From assembly GCA_022448365.1 (NCBI GenBank), contig JAKVCS010000004.1:455858-519857 (forward strand): a stretch of DNA of 64,000 nt. The letters run 5' to 3'. The stretch is from Saccharospirillaceae bacterium (GTDB lineage Bacteria; Pseudomonadota; Gammaproteobacteria; Pseudomonadales; Oceanobacteraceae). A program made the position numbers and the translations under genes. How positions within the stretch are numbered: position 1 is the stretch's first letter; every line of letters starts with the position of its first letter. A model generated the notes under the pieces. That model was not told the origin of the DNA. It did not search any database and saw only the letters and a list, made by a program, of their open reading frames with translations. Positions 35,495 to 43,962 of the stretch are shown here, piece after piece.

Positions 35495-37063
35495 ATCTTT
35501 ATACGGGTTTATTCCGGACTGTTAGCAGCCCTGCTGGTGGTGGGCATTTTATGCACGGCTGCGTTGCAGCTGGTTAACTTTGTCCGCACAGCACAGTTTA
35601 ATGAAGACATTGTCAGCGGTAGCTTGTTTATGCTGGCGCAGCGGCTGGAGGAAAATCCGGCCGCATTGAGGGAATTATCGGCGTTGTTTGATGCGGATAT
35701 GCAAATCTTGCCATTGGCAGAGGCGCGTACCGATCTTGATGATTATCAGATTCACCGTCTTGCCCGAGGTCAGGCATTGATCTTTCTGACCAATGATGGG
35801 CGCAGTGTTCGCTTGATTAAGGACCTTAATCTGCAACGGGTGCTGGATATTGAACTCAATGCCGTAACGGATATTCAGGCTCAGGCTGCAGCTTTCCTGT
35901 TAATGCAGGATTTTCGGCGCAGTGGTCTGGAGATCGAAACTTTCCTGAAACAAGTACAACCGAAGTTTGGTTTCCCGCTGAAAGCACTTCCTTATGATCA
36001 ACTCAATCTGACTGACACCGATAAGGGCAGGATGCTGTACGGAGACATCCTGGTGCGTATATCTATCGAAGGGAACAGAGCCGAGGCGCTGGCCAAGTTG
36101 CCTGGCGAAGAACGCGCTTTAGTTGTTGGCCCCATTAATGCTTTTAACCCTTATTCCTGGCAGGCGATCATGGTTATTGCCACGATCGGTATTATGTTGA
36201 TCGGGCTGGGGGTTTATTGGGTGGTGAATTCATTTGAAACGCGATTACGCAAACTCGAACAGGCGACCAGTCGTCTGGCGCAGGGTCATCTAAATGCCAG
36301 GGTGGCGGTGACCGCCAGTGATCCTGTCAGTCGTTTGGGGCAGGCGTTTAATAAGATGGCGGATCACATTCAGCGCCTGATTTCGATTCAGCGGGAAATG
36401 GTTCGTGCGGTGTCACATGAATTAAGAACGCCGGTAGCGCGTATCCGATTTGGCGTACAAATTATCGAAGATACGGTTATCGACGATCCGTTTGTTGCTA
36501 AGCAGCTGAAAGGGATGGACTCTGATATTCAGGAGCTGGATGAGCTGATTGATGAAATTCTGACTTATGCTCGATTGGAAGAAGGCGGACCTATCCTCGA
36601 TTTTCAAAAGGCCAATATTGCTGATATTGCGCTACAGGTCGTTGAAGAGGCCCGGCCACCCGAAAAAGTGACCGTGGGCTATGTTGGCGTTGAGCCGGAT
36701 AGCAGTCATATGGCGGAGGTTGAACCACGTTATGTGCACCGAGCCATTCAGAATCTGGTCGGTAACGCGGGTCGTTATGCCAACTCTCGTGTTCAGGTGA
36801 ACTGTACTGTCGGTACCGATACCTGTCGGGTTGATGTCGAAGACGATGGTCCGGGCATTCCGGAGGAAGACTGGGATCGTGTCTTCACTGCTTTTGCACG
36901 GTTAGACGATAGCCGCACCCGCGCTTCGGGTGGCTACGGTTTAGGGTTGTCGATTGTGCGTCGTATTGCTTATTGGCATGGCGGTCGTGCCATGGTGTCG
37001 CGCAGCGATACTTTAGGTGGCGCCAGATTTAGTCTTATCTGGCCAAGAAGGCACCAGGAATAA
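35495..37063 (+). CDS. rstB: RstB-like sensor histidine kinase; start codon probably non-canonical
   Basis: About 520 residues: one N-terminal transmembrane helix, a periplasmic sensor region of ~165 residues, a second helix (IMVIATIGIMLIGLGVYWVV), HAMP, HisKA with SHELRTPVARIRFG, and HATPase_c (NLVGNAGRYA, DDGPGIPEEDW, GGYGLGLSIVRR). The first standard start in frame is GTG at 35,537, but that cuts into the first transmembrane helix and has no ribosome site. Between the preceding in-frame stop (35,465) and that GTG there is no ATG, GTG or TTG. GGGAG at 35,483-35,487 lies seven bases before ATC at 35,495, which would give a complete helix. The start given here is that inference. Confidence 0.8.
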   Translation: MFIRVYSGLLAALLVVGILCTAALQLVNFVRTAQFNEDIVSGSLFMLAQRLEENPAALRELSALFDADMQILPLAEARTDLDDYQIHRLARGQALIFLTNDGRSVRLIKDLNLQRVLDIELNAVTDIQAQAAAFLLMQDFRRSGLEIETFLKQVQPKFGFPLKALPYDQLNLTDTDKGRMLYGDILVRISIEGNRAEALAKLPGEERALVVGPINAFNPYSWQAIMVIATIGIMLIGLGVYWVVNSFETRLRKLEQATSRLAQGHLNARVAVTASDPVSRLGQAFNKMADHIQRLISIQREMVRAVSHELRTPVARIRFGVQIIEDTVIDDPFVAKQLKGMDSDIQELDELIDEILTYARLEEGGPILDFQKANIADIALQVVEEARPPEKVTVGYVGVEPDSSHMAEVEPRYVHRAIQNLVGNAGRYANSRVQVNCTVGTDTCRVDVEDDGPGIPEEDWDRVFTAFARLDDSRTRASGGYGLGLSIVRRIAYWHGGRAMVSRSDTLGGARFSLIWPRRHQE

Positions 37064-37182
37064 CAGTTCAGTAAATTTGTAAACACAAAAGGTTACATTT
37101 GAAAACGTATTCGCTACAGACGGTTCACAGTATTGTCGGCAATATAGCCCTCGCGTATCCCTAGGAGACGTGGTGAGAATGT

Positions 37183-37202
37183 AGCGAAGAAATTCGCTTT
37201 TT
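37183..37202 (+). terminator. Intrinsic terminator-like hairpin 1 after rstB
   Basis: AGCGAA, GAAA tetraloop, TTCGCT, then a short run of Ts. It competes for pairing with the upstream TTCGCTACA segment, so its formation may depend on folding of the preceding RNA. Confidence 0.6.
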
Positions 37203-37203
37203 G

Positions 37204-37229
37204 GGGCCTGAATTTCAGGCCCTTTTTTT
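37204..37229 (+). terminator. Strong intrinsic terminator 2 after rstB
   Basis: GGGCCTGA and TCAGGCCC form an eight-base GC-rich stem around ATT, followed by seven Ts. It ends rightward transcription before metR, which is read from the other strand. Confidence 0.9.
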
Positions 37230-37252
37230 ATGCCTGTCATATACCTCTTCAG

Positions 37253-38185
37253 TCAGGTTTGCTCTTCAGCCGGTAAAATACCGGATAGATGTTTAAAACT
37301 GCTCTCCAGTGCCTGCTGTAGAAAATCCTGAATATACGATGTGTCAGCTTGTTCTTTGCGAATTGCTGCATAAAGCGTTGGCCAGACCCCATCGTCGCCT
37401 AAGGGGCGGCTGGTGATTAGGCTTGCATCCAGATAAGGCTGCAATGCCCAGTTCGGTAGGCAGGCGACACCTCGTCCACTGGCAACGAGTTGCACCATCA
37501 TCAGCGTTAACTCTGTTTGTCGGGTCATTTGTGGCTCAATGCCATGCGGCGTCAGGAAACGTTCAAAGATATCGAGACGCTTCCTATCCACCGGGTAATG
37601 AATCAGGGTTTCCTGTTGCAGATCGGTTGGTACAACACGACTTTGGCGCGTCAGTGGGTGCTGGTTGGCAATCGCTAACAGTGATTGGTAACGAAACAAG
37701 GGCTGGTAGTGAATATCGCTATGTGTATGCGGATCTGAGGTAACCACCAGATCAATATCACCACGAATCAGTGCCGGAATGGGTTCAAAGTTAAAGCTGG
37801 TACTCAGGTCGATCTCAACCTCAGGCCAGTGATCACGGAAACCGTTGATAGCGGGCATCAACCACTCGAAACAGCTGTGGCATTCAATGGCCATGTGCAA
37901 ACGACCAACGTCGCCACCGGCCAGTTTTTTCAGGTTGCGTTCGGTGTGTTGCACCTGAGGTAACACCTGATCGGCCAGTTGTAACAATTCCAAACCGGCA
38001 CGGGTAAAGCGCAACGGTTTGGTCTTGCGCAGGAATAGTGATACGCCAATCCGCTCCTCCAGGTCTTTGAGCTGGTGCGACAGAGCAGATTGTGTCAGGT
38101 GCAAGCGGCGCGCAGCTTCAACCAACGTTCCGCCATCACGAAGCGCCGCAAGCGTGCGCAGATGCTTTATATCCAATAAGGACAT
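37253..38185 (-). CDS. metR: MetR, LysR-family regulator of methionine biosynthesis
   Basis: 310 residues with an N-terminal LysR helix-turn-helix (GGTLVEAARRLHLTQSALSH) and an effector domain. IECHSCFEWLMPAI, DLVVTSDP and ETLIHYPVDRKRLDIF are close to Escherichia coli MetR, which senses homocysteine and controls metE, metH and related genes. None of those targets is adjacent. Convergent to rstB. Confidence 0.88.
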   Translation of the reverse strand: MSLLDIKHLRTLAALRDGGTLVEAARRLHLTQSALSHQLKDLEERIGVSLFLRKTKPLRFTRAGLELLQLADQVLPQVQHTERNLKKLAGGDVGRLHMAIECHSCFEWLMPAINGFRDHWPEVEIDLSTSFNFEPIPALIRGDIDLVVTSDPHTHSDIHYQPLFRYQSLLAIANQHPLTRQSRVVPTDLQQETLIHYPVDRKRLDIFERFLTPHGIEPQMTRQTELTLMMVQLVASGRGVACLPNWALQPYLDASLITSRPLGDDGVWPTLYAAIRKEQADTSYIQDFLQQALESSFKHLSGILPAEEQT

Positions 38186-38225
38186 GAGTAACTCTCAGCT
38201 TTTTTCAGCTTTATATGTTATTCCT

Positions 38226-39788
38226 TCATAACCCATGTTGGAAGCGGCGAATAATATTACTTTGTTCTTCCATCAGTAAAGACAGCTCGTCGCACTGGCC
38301 GTTCATATCCTGCGCCAGCTTTTCAGCTTCGTCCGATAACCCCTCCAGTTGCAATAAATGTTGAGAGATATCGCTGGCCGCTGAATTTTGTTGATCAACT
38401 GCCACACTGTTTGCACCGGCAATTTGCTGAATATCGGTAAGTTCATTGTTGATGGCTGAGAAGACCTCGGTTACTTGCTGTGCATTGACCAATGTCTGAG
38501 CCGTCGACTCCTGACCTTTTTTCATGGCTTTAACGGCATGTTCACTGTGCTGATTGAGACCGTTAACGATCGTTTGAATCTCACCCGCAGACTCTTGTGC
38601 CCGCTGGGCCAGAGTACGCACCTCATCGGCAACGACCGCGAATCCGCGACCTTGTTCTCCGGCGCGTGCGGCTTCGATCGCGGCGTTTAGCGCCAGTAAG
38701 TTAGTTTGTTCAGCAATATCACTGATTGCCTGAAGGAAGCGGTTGACCGCCAGGGTTTCTTCCGCCAGATCTTCAATGGCACTGGCCGTGGTTTTTAACT
38801 CCTGCTGTAAGGTTCCTGTCTGGTTCATCATGTCGTTAATATTGTTCTGGCCACGTTGAGCCGTTGCCGAAGCCGTATCGCTGGCATCGCTGGATTGCTG
38901 ATTGTTTTCTGCCAGTTTGTCGGCTGCACCCTGAATCTCCTGACTGGTACGTTCAACTTCAACAGTATAAGTGTGTTGTTGTTTTACCCGGTTCAGAGTG
39001 TCACCTGACAGTTTGACGGTATTGCTGGTTGCATCCTGAAGTCGCTCTGTATTGTCGGCGACTCTGACCAATACCGTTTGTAAGCGGCGGTCCATGGTAT
39101 GCATCGCAACTTCGATATCACCGCAGACATCGGTGCGGCCGGTATAAATCCAGGTCATCATGCGGTTGTCTTTAACCCGCCGTGTTTTCTCGCTAATCGT
39201 GCTCATTTGCTGGTGGTTCAACCAGATCGAAAACAGACTGGCAGTAAAAGCCAGGGTGGTTATCAAAGCACCGGCGGAACCAATGATTAACGCCGCCAGA
39301 ACCAACAACCAGGGTGCATACATCAAAGCATAGTGTTTGAAATCAGAGCTTTTAGGAACGGCAGCTTTCCCCTGATTAATACGCCGATAGGCTATTTCGG
39401 CACGTTCGATTTGTTGAGCTGAAGGTTTAACGCGCACGGATTCATAACCGATCACATTTCCTTTGTCGTAAAGCGGTGTTACATAGGCATCAACCCAGTA
39501 ATGATCGCCGTTTTTACAACGATTTTTCACAATGCCAATCCAGTGGCGGCCGTCTTTTAGTGTGCGCCACATATCATCAAAAGCGGCCGCTGGCATATCC
39601 GGGTGACGAACCAGATTGTGAGGGCTGCCAATTAACTCGTCACTGGAAAAACCACTGATGTCCGCAAAATGGCGATTACAGTGGGTAATGATGCCTTTCA
39701 GATTTGTTGAAGACACCAGGTGGCAGCCTTCTTTTAAATGCACCGTTTTTTGAGTAACTGGTTGGTTATTACGCATGTCTGTGCTCAT
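38226..39788 (-). CDS. PAS-domain methyl-accepting chemotaxis protein, Aer-like
   Basis: 520 residues: N-terminal PAS ([40 protein letters not shown]), a hydrophobic membrane hairpin ([20 protein letters not shown] and following), then a cytoplasmic signalling domain with the receptor hairpin tip [20 protein letters not shown]. The layout is that of Aer-type energy or oxygen taxis receptors with a cytoplasmic PAS. A HAMP domain is not obvious. It is the only chemoreceptor gene in the window and lies far from the che cluster. Confidence 0.9.
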   Translation of the reverse strand: MSTDMRNNQPVTQKTVHLKEGCHLVSSTNLKGIITHCNRHFADISGFSSDELIGSPHNLVRHPDMPAAAFDDMWRTLKDGRHWIGIVKNRCKNGDHYWVDAYVTPLYDKGNVIGYESVRVKPSAQQIERAEIAYRRINQGKAAVPKSSDFKHYALMYAPWLLVLAALIIGSAGALITTLAFTASLFSIWLNHQQMSTISEKTRRVKDNRMMTWIYTGRTDVCGDIEVAMHTMDRRLQTVLVRVADNTERLQDATSNTVKLSGDTLNRVKQQHTYTVEVERTSQEIQGAADKLAENNQQSSDASDTASATAQRGQNNINDMMNQTGTLQQELKTTASAIEDLAEETLAVNRFLQAISDIAEQTNLLALNAAIEAARAGEQGRGFAVVADEVRTLAQRAQESAGEIQTIVNGLNQHSEHAVKAMKKGQESTAQTLVNAQQVTEVFSAINNELTDIQQIAGANSVAVDQQNSAASDISQHLLQLEGLSDEAEKLAQDMNGQCDELSLLMEEQSNIIRRFQHGL

Positions 39789-39832
39789 TAAATATACTGA
39801 CTTTCAATATAGCTGAATTCGTATTTTTTTCC

Positions 39833-39869
39833 TGAGCAACAGCGGGATACAGAAAAACTTGGTTGCTCA
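39833..39869. repeat. Inverted repeat upstream of glpK
   Basis: TGAGCAAC (39,833-39,840) and GTTGCTCA (39,862-39,869) form a perfect eight-base dyad separated by 21 bp. It lies in the 127-bp gap between the chemoreceptor and glpK starts. It could be an operator for either gene or a leader hairpin of glpK. It does not resemble the GlpR operator known from Escherichia coli. Confidence 0.55.
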
Positions 39870-39915
39870 AAGGCTTAGCAGTAATATTCGACACAAAATA
39901 AACAGGAACATACTC

Positions 39916-41400
39916 ATGCCACGTTATTTACTGAGCCTGGATCAGGGAACAACCAGCTCTCGCGCTATTATTTTCTCCGAAAAAGGTGAAATCCTGGCCT
40001 CTGGTCAGCAGGAATTTACTCAGCACTTTCCACAGCCGGGGTGGGTTGAACACAACCCGGCCGAAATCTGGCAAACAACGCTTTCAAGTGCCCAGCATGC
40101 CATTAACCAGCTTGACTGTGACCCCACTGACATTTCTGCAATTGGTATTACTAATCAGCGTGAAACCACGTTGGTTTGGGATCGCGCTACCGGTGAGCCG
40201 ATTTACCCGGCGATTGTCTGGCAGGATCGGCGCACCGCCGATCAGTGTCAGGCATTGAAAAACGACGGCCTTGAGGAAAAGGTGGCAGCGAAAACCGGTT
40301 TATTACTCGACCCGTATTTCTCGGCCAGTAAAATCGCCTGGATTCTTGACCATGTGGATGGGGCGCGAGAACGTGCGGAAAAAGGTGAGCTGGCGTTTGG
40401 TACGGTCGATACCTATTTGCTGTGGCAACTGACGGGCGGTGAGAGTCATGCGACTGATGCAACAAACGCATCGAGAACGCTGATATTCGATATCCATAAT
40501 CAGCGCTGGGATGACGAGCTGCTCGAGCTGTTCCGGGTGCCTAAAGCGATACTGCCAGAGGTCAAAGACAGCTCGGCAGATTTTGGCAAAACACGGCAGG
40601 CGCTGTTCGGAGCTGAAATTACCATCGGTGGCATTGCCGGAGATCAGCAAGCGGCACTGATTGGGCAAGCGTGTTTTGAACCGGGAATGGCGAAGAGTAC
40701 TTACGGCACCGGTTGCTTCATGGTGATGAATACCGGTGAGCAGGCGCTGCAGTCGACCAGTCGCATGCTAACGACCGTCGGGTATCGTATCGACGGTAAA
40801 ACCACCTACGCGCTGGAAGGTTCTATTTTTATGGCCGGCGCCACCATTCAATGGATTCGTGATGGTTTGCAGTTAATTGATAACGCGAAAGAGACCCAGC
40901 CATTGGCGGAACAAACCGGCTACGACAATCCGGTTTATATGGTACCGGCGTTTGCTGGTCTTGGTGCTCCTTATTGGGACCCACAGGCAAAAGGCGCCAT
41001 TATGGGATTAACCCGTGACACCGGTATTAAAGAAATTGTGACTGCGGGTTTGCAGGCCGTCTGTTACCAGACCCGCGACTTGCTGGAGGCGATGGCAAAA
41101 GACGGTGTGAAGCCCGCTGAGCTGAGAGTTGACGGCGGTATGGTAGTTAACTCCTGGCTGATGCAGTTCTTGTCTGACACACTCGCACTGAACATTACAC
41201 GTCCGCAAGTTACCGAAACCACCGCTTTGGGAGCGGCATTTTTGGCCGGTTTACAGGTTGGCATCTTTGACAGCCTGGAAGACGTCTCAACTTTGTGGGT
41301 GCACGAAAAGGAGTTTGTTCAACAATTGGATGACGAGACTCGCGAGCGTCTCTATCGTGGTTGGCAGGAAGCCATTAATCGTGTGCGTACGCAGCAGTAA
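39916..41400 (+). CDS. glpK: Glycerol kinase
   Basis: FGGY-family kinase that phosphorylates glycerol to glycerol-3-phosphate. 494 residues from the ATG at 39,916, which has ACAGGAAC before it; the frame opens 19 codons upstream without support. The N-terminal [12 protein letters not shown], the [12 protein letters not shown] and [16 protein letters not shown] segments, and [15 protein letters not shown] are all standard. No glpF or glpD is next to it. Confidence 0.97.
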   Translation: MPRYLLSLDQGTTSSRAIIFSEKGEILASGQQEFTQHFPQPGWVEHNPAEIWQTTLSSAQHAINQLDCDPTDISAIGITNQRETTLVWDRATGEPIYPAIVWQDRRTADQCQALKNDGLEEKVAAKTGLLLDPYFSASKIAWILDHVDGARERAEKGELAFGTVDTYLLWQLTGGESHATDATNASRTLIFDIHNQRWDDELLELFRVPKAILPEVKDSSADFGKTRQALFGAEITIGGIAGDQQAALIGQACFEPGMAKSTYGTGCFMVMNTGEQALQSTSRMLTTVGYRIDGKTTYALEGSIFMAGATIQWIRDGLQLIDNAKETQPLAEQTGYDNPVYMVPAFAGLGAPYWDPQAKGAIMGLTRDTGIKEIVTAGLQAVCYQTRDLLEAMAKDGVKPAELRVDGGMVVNSWLMQFLSDTLALNITRPQVTETTALGAAFLAGLQVGIFDSLEDVSTLWVHEKEFVQQLDDETRERLYRGWQEAINRVRTQQ

Positions 41401-41547
41401 AATGCTGCTATTCCGTCGCATTGCACAAACCCCGGCTCCGGATTGGTAATGACAATCTGGAGTTTGGTAACTTTACGTAATATGACATAGCCGTGTAGTT
41501 TTTAATCTCTATAATCTCCCGCTTGTTCTTATGCATGGGATGCACTC

Positions 41548-42648
41548 GTGGGACAGCTTCATAAAGACATAACCCGTCGCCATGGTTTGGCTACGGCAGC
41601 TTCAGCTATATTCAGCTTGTTGTTATTGTTGGGTTATTTTCTGCAACTCACTCAGCTGACGGCTACGCAGCTGGTGGTGATTTTCTGCAGCTACTGGAGC
41701 GTCCATCTGTTGATGCTCTATTGGGTTATCACCGGCTTTAGCCAACGTTATTCTGACCCCAGCCTCACCCTTCCGTTCATGCTCTGGAATATCCTGTATA
41801 TCTCCGTCATGTTGTTATGCGCCAAGGAACTGCGTCCGGTCTTGATGCTGGCCTATCTGGCCGTCATGCCGTTTGGGGTATTCCGCCTGAGCTGGAAGGA
41901 ATATCTGGGTATCTGTTTGTTCGCGATGAGTTGTTACACCGGCGTGGTGTTGTATTTACAGCACAGTGGTGGTGGCTTATGGATTCCCGAACTTGAGGCT
42001 TTCCTTGGTATTACCTTCCTCGCATGCATTATGGCGTACACCGTTATCGGTCGCGAATTTACCATTCTTCGGGATGCTTACAAACGCAAGAACAGCGAGT
42101 TACGCCGCGCAATGGCGCGGATTGAAGAGTTAGCAATCACTGATGAACTGACCGGCCTGTACAACCGCCGTTACCTGATTCGTACGCTGGAAAAGCAACG
42201 TGCTTTGGCCAATCGGGAAGGGTTACCATTTGTGCTGGCCTTTGTTGATATTGATCACTTCAAACAGATCAATGATGTTCATGGACACCGCATTGGCGAT
42301 CAGGTGCTGGCTGAGCTTTCTTTGCAGTTGAAAATGTCGATTCGCGAGGTGGATCTGGCGGCACGCTATGGTGGTGAAGAGTTTGTATTACTACTCAGTG
42401 GGTTGGAGTTAGAAGATGCCGGTCGGGTGCTGGATCGTATTCGTGTCAGAGTGACTGAGAAAGGATTTTCTGAAGTAAATATTCCCCTCACCGTTTCCAT
42501 TGGTGTTGCCCAGTTCCATCCCGGAGAAGACTGCGAAGAGTTATTGAACCGAGCCGACCGGCTGCTTTATGAAGCGAAGCGAGCGGGCCGGAACCGGGTA
42601 AAAATGGAACCAGTGGAGATGCAACTGTTCACTGAAAGCATCTCCTGA
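41548..42648 (+). CDS. Membrane-bound diguanylate cyclase (GGDEF)
   Basis: 366 residues: an N-terminal region with about six membrane helices, a short coiled-coil linker and a C-terminal GGDEF domain. The active-site motif is GGEEF in ARYGGEEFVLLL, so c-di-GMP synthesis is likely. An inhibitory I-site (REVD, five residues before GGEEF) is also present. Starts with GTG. c-di-GMP links to the motility genes of the window only in a general sense. Confidence 0.92.
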   Translation: MGQLHKDITRRHGLATAASAIFSLLLLLGYFLQLTQLTATQLVVIFCSYWSVHLLMLYWVITGFSQRYSDPSLTLPFMLWNILYISVMLLCAKELRPVLMLAYLAVMPFGVFRLSWKEYLGICLFAMSCYTGVVLYLQHSGGGLWIPELEAFLGITFLACIMAYTVIGREFTILRDAYKRKNSELRRAMARIEELAITDELTGLYNRRYLIRTLEKQRALANREGLPFVLAFVDIDHFKQINDVHGHRIGDQVLAELSLQLKMSIREVDLAARYGGEEFVLLLSGLELEDAGRVLDRIRVRVTEKGFSEVNIPLTVSIGVAQFHPGEDCEELLNRADRLLYEAKRAGRNRVKMEPVEMQLFTESIS

Positions 42649-42655
42649 TGTTTTA

Positions 42656-43393
42656 TTATTTCGCCAGGTGAGCGGACAGTTCTTCACTGCCACCGATGTG
42701 TTGTCCGGCGATAAACACCTGGGGTACTGTCTCGCGGCCTGTGAGCGCGCGTAATGAGGTGATGCTGGCATCACGACCCATCAACATCTCTTCGTACTCC
42801 AGGCCCGCTGCTTTCAGATCATCTTTAGCTTTGGCGCAGAATGGGCATCCTGGCTTGGTAATGATAGACACCGATTGTGGCAGTTCAGCATCCGCATTGA
42901 TGTAATTCAACATGGTATCGGCATCGGATACTTCAAACGGGTCACCTGGCTTTTGTGGTTCGATGAACATTTTGTCCACGACACCGTCCTTAACCAGCAT
43001 ACTGTAGCGCCAGCTGCGCTTGCCAAATCCCAGTTCTGCTTTATCAACCAGCATACCCATACCAGCGGTGAACTCGCCGTTACCATCGGGAATCATTCGA
43101 ATGTTCTCAGACTCCTGATTGGCGGCCCAGGCATTCATAACAAAGGTATCGTTCACGCTGATGCACACAATCTCATCCACACCATTGGCAGCAAACACCT
43201 TTGCTAATTCGTTGTATCTTGGCAGGTGTGTGCTCGAACAGGTTGGTGTAAAGGCGCCGGGTAACGAAAATACGACAACCGTCCTGCCGCGAAAGATTTC
43301 ATCGCTGGTTACCGTCTGCCAATCATCCCCAATGCGGGTTGGCCAGCTAACGGATGGGACGGTTTGACCTTCTTTATTTTCTAATGCAGACAT
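42656..43393 (-). CDS. Peroxiredoxin-glutaredoxin fusion (Prx5-Grx)
   Basis: 245 residues: an N-terminal Prx5-type peroxiredoxin with peroxidatic cysteine in PGAFTPTCSSTHLP, and a C-terminal glutaredoxin with the CPFC active site in ITKPGCPFCAKAK. Such hybrids reduce hydroperoxides using glutathione within one chain. It ends seven bases after the convergent cyclase stop. A 190-bp AT-rich divergent region separates it from the next gene. Confidence 0.95.
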   Translation of the reverse strand: MSALENKEGQTVPSVSWPTRIGDDWQTVTSDEIFRGRTVVVFSLPGAFTPTCSSTHLPRYNELAKVFAANGVDEIVCISVNDTFVMNAWAANQESENIRMIPDGNGEFTAGMGMLVDKAELGFGKRSWRYSMLVKDGVVDKMFIEPQKPGDPFEVSDADTMLNYINADAELPQSVSIITKPGCPFCAKAKDDLKAAGLEYEEMLMGRDASITSLRALTGRETVPQVFIAGQHIGGSEELSAHLAK

Positions 43394-43582
43394 GCTGTTT
43401 TCCTCGTGGATAAATCCAGAATATTAAGTAGACGGCTTTAGTATGGTTGATTGTTAGGTGATTGGTAAAATAAATTAATTGAATTTATATTAAAGTAATT
43501 AGCTATCGATAAGTTTTACTGCGGATTCCGCCAGTGAGGCACTCAGGGTATAATCATGCCCCTAAATTGATTGGGTACAAAG

Positions 43583-43957
43583 ATGTTAATTGAAAACAGC
43601 TCAAACCTGGTTCAGAGCGTTGAGCAGGGTAAACTGGCTTCGGGAAAGCAAGCTGATCTGGCGAAACTGATTAACGGTCAGGTGCTGGCCATCAGCGACG
43701 ATGCACTCGCGTTGTTCGGCCGTATCGAGGATGTGATGGATGAGCTGGGGAATGGCTTACGCGCCAGTGCGGCAATTCCCTCAGAGTTTCAACTGAGTCT
43801 GCAAGATGGTTGTTATCTGCAAGAGCATCGCGCGGGTTATGTCGGCCTCAGTTCAGAGCGGGTATTGTTGATAACACTGAATGATGTCCAGATGTTTCCA
43901 TCCAAGCAGGATGCTCTAGCTAATCGTAACGAGATTTTGCGCTTGCCACTGGGGTAA
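43583..43957 (+). CDS. Hypothetical protein, 124 residues
   Basis: Not recognised. Soluble, mixed alpha/beta composition, no signal or membrane segment. The ATG at 43,583 follows an in-frame TTG at 43,571; the ATG is preferred. It ends five bases before a convergent diguanylate cyclase and is divergent from the Prx-Grx gene. Confidence 0.6.
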   Translation: MLIENSSNLVQSVEQGKLASGKQADLAKLINGQVLAISDDALALFGRIEDVMDELGNGLRASAAIPSEFQLSLQDGCYLQEHRAGYVGLSSERVLLITLNDVQMFPSKQDALANRNEILRLPLG

Positions 43958-43962
43958 TGTGT

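Larger units (their letters stand above)
37110..37229 (+). ncRNA. Candidate structured RNA in the rstB/metR convergent gap
   Basis: In the gap after rstB, TTCGCTACA (37,110-37,118) and TGTAGCGAA (37,180-37,188) form a perfect nine-base closing helix around a ~60-base core with an inner TATTG-TCGG-CAATA hairpin (37,131-37,144). The right arm can instead pair with TTCGCT at 37,193-37,198, forming a GAAA tetraloop hairpin followed by Ts. A second hairpin terminator ends at 37,229. This looks like a small RNA or a structured 3' UTR. It matches no RNA family I recognise. No convincing promoter precedes it, so processing from the rstB transcript is equally likely. Confidence 0.4.

Noticed and set aside
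43394..43582. Possible OxyR site before the Prx-Grx gene
   Set aside because: Only one ATAG/CTAT-like half is present, not the four-element pattern.
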